Assembly (NCBI GenBank): GCA_035388585.1
Contig: DAOOQE010000031.1
Coordinates: 1 to 9,591, forward strand
DNA length: 9,591 bases
Direction of reading: 5' to 3'
Origin: CAG-492 sp035388585
Lineage (GTDB): Bacteria; Bacillota; Clostridia; TANB77; CAG-508
Made by a program: the position numbers and the translations under genes. The notes under the pieces were generated by a model that had not been told where the DNA came from, did not search any database, and saw only the letters and a program-made list of their open reading frames with translations. Below, piece after piece: positions 7,938-9,591 of this stretch (within the stretch, counting starts at the first letter, position 1; each line of letters begins with the position of its first letter).

Positions 7938-9116
7938 TTATGCAAGAAGTAAGATTCTTGTTCTAAATCTATTAAAATTTCTAAAACCAAAAGCATTTCT
8001 TTTTAATGTTTTAATTTTATTATTAAAGCCTTCAATTACGCCATTTGAATAAGGAACTTCAAAAGAATTTTTTATTTCATATGACCAATTAAAATATGTT
8101 TTTGCAACATCTTTCAATTTAGGTATATAAGAATTAATATTTCTCTTAACCCAATTATTAAATTGAAATTTTGAAATTTCAGAGTCTTGATTGTGAATTA
8201 TATTAAGTAATTCTTCTTTTTCTCTGTAAATTGTTCTTAAATCTTCAGAATAATTAATCAAAATATAATTTAATTTTTCCTAACTCTCATCTTTTAATTT
8301 ACTGTGTCTTGCCAATAAAAGTTTTTTAGAATGGAAAAAATATTTCTTTTCTTTAGATGGCAATTTCTTTTGAGTTTCAATTCTTACATCGTTTACCGCA
8401 TTAACAATATATCGTGAATAATGAAATTTGTCAGCAATTATTTTAGCTTTAGGAAAATAAGTCATAGAAATATCTTTATAAGTTTCCCAAAGATCAGTAA
8501 TAAAATATTTCACTTTAGAACGTTCCGATAAAGGAAATTTCTTAAAGTAAGTGCATAAATCATGCTTATATCTGCAAGGTAAAATATCTATTATTTTATG
8601 ATTTTTAGAATCAATAAGAGAGACTTGATATTTATAATAACCAGTGTTTCCTTTAAATTCATCAATTGAAATAACATCTGGAAGAGTGGTATTTTCATAA
8701 TTAAATAAATCAATAGTTCTCATTATTTTATTAGAAGAAACATTAGATTCTTTAGCAATTTGTTTCATAGACTTATTAGTTAATAATTGGTCATAAATGT
8801 AGGCAAGTAGGCGATTTGTAGTTCTATAATATTTTGGAACAAAGTCAAGATTTTCATAAAAAGTTTTACCACACGATTTACATTGATAACGTCTTTTTTT
8901 AACTATTAATGTTGTATTTTTAAATTGAATTGGAACATCTTTAATTGATTGTGTATGATAATCCTTTATTTTTGAAGTATAAGATTTGCAATGAGGACAA
9001 CATTGAGATTGATGTTCTGTTTCAATATAAATAGAAATATTATTCTCAAAATTTTTAATATTTTTTATAATAACCCCTTTTAAATTTAATAAATTGTTGA
9101 TACAATTGTTACGCAC
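7938..9116 (-). pseudogene. ISL3-family transposase interrupted by an in-frame amber codon
   Basis: The gene starts with GTG at 9116-9114, nine bases after an AAGGAGG site. It has 392 codon positions, close to the usual ISL3 transposase size. Residues 39-82 hold the zinc finger (CCPHC, then CKSC), followed by a helix-turn-helix-like stretch (about 103-137). The DDE domain shows Asp152 in 'ISIDEFKG', Asp208 in 'FITDLWETY' and Glu362 in 'GVIEGFNNKIK'. Codon 279 (8282-8280) is TAG. The frame continues directly with EKLNYI and on to a TAA at 7938, with no shift. Translation would stop after 278 residues and lose the catalytic Glu. The 107-residue downstream piece has a possible TTG codon at 8261 but is simply the rest of the same protein. 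A C-to-T change of a Gln codon is a plausible cause (inference). Confidence 0.9.
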
Positions 9117-9125
9117 TTATTAATA

Positions 9126-9132
9126 CCTCCTT
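9126..9132 (-). promoter_or_regulatory. Ribosome binding site of the transposase
   Basis: On the minus strand this reads AAGGAGG, nine bases before the GTG at 9116. It is a near-perfect Shine-Dalgarno sequence and decides for the GTG start. Confidence 0.85.
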
Positions 9133-9153
9133 ATTATTGGTTTTGGCGAATTA

Positions 9154-9162
9154 ATTTTATCA
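9154..9162 (-). promoter_or_regulatory. Candidate extended -10 promoter of the transposase
   Basis: On the minus strand the site reads TGATAAAAT, a TGn extension followed by the -10 hexamer TAAAAT. No good -35 hexamer sits 16-18 bases upstream, which is tolerable for an extended -10 promoter. Transcription would start near 9147, giving a leader of about 30 bases that lacks the upstream arm of the start-codon inverted repeat. Confidence 0.45.
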
Positions 9163-9184
9163 GGTTTTTTAAATAAGTGCATTA

Positions 9185-9200
9185 TTTTTTTGCAAAAAAA
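9185..9200. repeat. Perfect 16-bp palindrome of A/T tracts in the IS end
   Basis: Seven T, GC, then seven A form a perfect palindrome, 17 bases inside the right inverted repeat. It may bend DNA or form part of the subterminal transposase-binding region. No function can be shown from sequence. Confidence 0.5.
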
Positions 9201-9217
9201 TTGATTGAGGTAGTTAT

Positions 9218-9242
9218 CCACCCCAATCAATATTATAGAACC
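9218..9242. repeat. IS terminal inverted repeat, transposase 5' side
   Basis: Read on the minus strand from 9242 inward, it starts GGTTCTATAATATTGA and ends TTGGGGTGG, matching the left repeat at 18 of 25 positions. The outer GGTTC is exact, and the next base outside begins the target duplication. Confidence 0.88.
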
Positions 9243-9250
9243 CTTATTAT
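9243..9250. repeat. Right target-site duplication of the IS
   Basis: CTTATTAT is an exact copy of 7762-7769 and fixes the right boundary of the element at 9242. Confidence 0.92.
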
Positions 9251-9290
9251 TTTTGATGTGAACGTATTATCCCTAATAAAAAAGACTATA

Positions 9291-9352
9291 ATGCTTATTT
9301 ATGTTACAAAATGTTACAAAAATGTAATTGAAATGATAAAAAATGCAAAAAA
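9291..9352 (+). repeat. Phased ATG/A-tract repeats upstream of the second surface-protein gene
   Basis: ATG triplets start at 9291, 9301, 9311, 9322, 9333 and 9343, spaced 10, 10, 11, 11 and 10 bases. The decamer ATGTTACAAA is exactly duplicated at 9301 and 9311. A-tracts lie at 9308-9311, 9318-9322, 9331-9333, 9338-9343 and 9347-9352, close to helical phase. The region is likely intrinsically curved and may act as an upstream promoter element or a regulator site (inference). Confidence 0.5.
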
Positions 9353-9395
9353 CTATTTCCGTAGGAAATGTATATAACCTGTGTAAAACATGTAT

Positions 9396-9405
9396 TGTAT
9401 ATAAT
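9396..9405 (+). promoter_or_regulatory. Candidate -10 element of the downstream surface-protein gene
   Basis: A consensus TATAAT lies at 9400-9405, 59 bases before the start codon, within TGTATATAAT. The 9-mer TGTATATAA also occurs at 9369-9377, and another TATAAT at 9287-9292. No convincing TTGACA-type -35 lies at the right distance from any of them, so the exact start is uncertain. Confidence 0.4.
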
Positions 9406-9452
9406 AAAATTAATTGTTAGACTTTATTTAATAATAAAAATAAATAACAAGT

Positions 9453-9457
9453 GGAGG
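9453..9457 (+). promoter_or_regulatory. Ribosome binding site of the downstream surface-protein gene
   Basis: GGAGG is followed by seven bases and the ATG at 9465. This fixes the start of a reading frame that is otherwise short because the window ends. Confidence 0.88.
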
Positions 9458-9464
9458 AAAAATT

Positions 9465-9591
9465 ATGGAAGAGAAGGTTTTTACAAACAGCAAATTAAAA
9501 AGCGTAGTGGTAATCATATTAATAATAAGTATGCTTGCATCATTTGCAACACCATTCAAAATTAGTAAGGCAGCTGATGATCAAAATCAGT
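9465..9591 (+). CDS. N-terminus of a second exported protein (3'-truncated by window edge)
   Basis: Only 42 codons are visible, running off the right edge. The start ATG is seven bases after GGAGG. The N-terminus is a Sec signal peptide: a polar n-region with three Lys up to residue 12, a hydrophobic core at about residues 13-28 (VVVIILIISMLASFA), and a probable signal peptidase I site after SKA (residues 34-36), leaving a mature start ADDQNQ. The mature domain is not visible, so the function is unknown. Its position behind a giant Cna-B/RCC1 gene in the same direction suggests a second, perhaps paralogous, surface protein (inference). It has its own promoter region, because a terminator and the IS separate it from the upstream gene. 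Confidence 0.85.
   Translation, partial: MEEKVFTNSKLKSVVVIILIISMLASFATPFKISKAADDQNQ

Larger units (their letters stand above)
9113..9180 (-). promoter_or_regulatory. Inverted repeat able to sequester the transposase start codon in read-through RNA
   Basis: GCACTTATT (9113-9121) and AATAAGTGC (9172-9180) are perfect 9-bp inverted copies. The downstream arm in transcript sense contains the GTG start codon at 9116-9114. The likely transposase promoter lies between the arms, so only transcripts entering from outside the IS would hold both arms and could fold the start codon into a stem. Comparable protection against impinging transcription is known for IS10 and IS50. Its operation here is inferred. 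Confidence 0.5.
7770..9242 (-). mobile_element. Complete ISL3-family insertion sequence, 1,473 bp
   Basis: The element is bounded by 25-bp imperfect inverted repeats (18 of 25 positions match), each starting GGTTC and ending in TTGGGGTGG. A perfect 8-bp target duplication flanks it. It carries one transposase gene with an ISL3-type zinc finger and DDE domain, transcribed on the minus strand, opposite to both flanking genes. The gene has an in-frame amber codon, so the element is structurally intact but probably not autonomous. It is inserted in the gap between two exported-protein genes and disrupts neither. Confidence 0.93.

Noticed and set aside
7786..8052. 88-residue + strand reading frame inside the IS
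   Set aside because: It lies antisense to the transposase 3' end and overlaps the IS terminus. The translation is low-complexity Leu/Ile/Phe, typical of the shadow of AT-rich coding DNA.
7938..8261. Separate 107-residue gene starting at TTG 8261
   Set aside because: It is in the same frame as the transposase, separated by one TAG and six sense codons, and contains the transposase catalytic Glu. There is no independent ribosome binding site.
8280..8282. Reassigned TAG codon in this organism
   Set aside because: The giant gene has thousands of codons without in-frame TAG. Only one case occurs, in an IS transposase where nonsense mutation is common.
9177..9377. 66-residue + strand reading frame crossing the right IS end
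   Set aside because: It spans the inverted repeat and target duplication, has no ribosome binding site, and is an AT-rich chance frame.
9368..9565. 65-residue + strand reading frame over the promoter of the downstream gene
   Set aside because: It overlaps the well-supported signal-peptide gene in another frame, has no ribosome binding site and has an unlikely composition.

Overview
The window is very AT-rich and reads as a chromosomal accessory region of a low-GC Firmicute, probably a gut-type Clostridia relative. The clues are AGA/ATA-rich codon use, GGAGG ribosome binding sites, a Gram-positive type surface protein and an ISL3-family insertion sequence. Trp is written TGG throughout and no in-frame TGA occurs in more than 2,400 codons, so the standard bacterial code applies. 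The taxonomic placement is inference.

Bases 1-7457 are the 3' part of one giant surface-protein gene on the + strand. It is already open at the left edge: the frame runs from base 3 and continues upstream of the window. The visible 2,484 residues start with about 495 residues of Cna-B/SpaA-like (prealbumin-fold) stalk domains. These are followed by about 1,970 residues of RCC1-type beta-propeller blades, roughly 30-35 of them, many carrying the W-x-W-G turn. About fifteen blades share a linker of the form P-x-C-I-S, so a cysteine recurs periodically. No LPXTG signal or membrane anchor is present at the C-terminus.

Bases 7458-7769 are non-coding. They hold a degenerate tandem repeat of about 51 bp that re-copies the last codons and stop of the giant gene, and a strong bidirectional hairpin terminator (7704-7741).

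Bases 7770-9242 are a complete ISL3-family insertion sequence. It has 25-bp imperfect terminal inverted repeats and a perfect 8-bp target duplication (CTTATTAT). Its single transposase gene runs on the minus strand and carries one in-frame amber codon that cuts off the catalytic Glu, so this copy is probably dead for its own transposition. An inverted repeat spanning the transposase start may silence read-through transcripts.

Bases 9251-9591 hold an AT-rich promoter region with roughly helically phased A-tracts, then a good ribosome binding site. The first 42 codons of a second exported protein follow, with a clear Sec signal peptide, running off the right edge. The IS therefore sits, in opposite orientation, between two exported-protein genes of a likely surface-protein cluster. 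I saw no CRISPR array, tRNA or rRNA.
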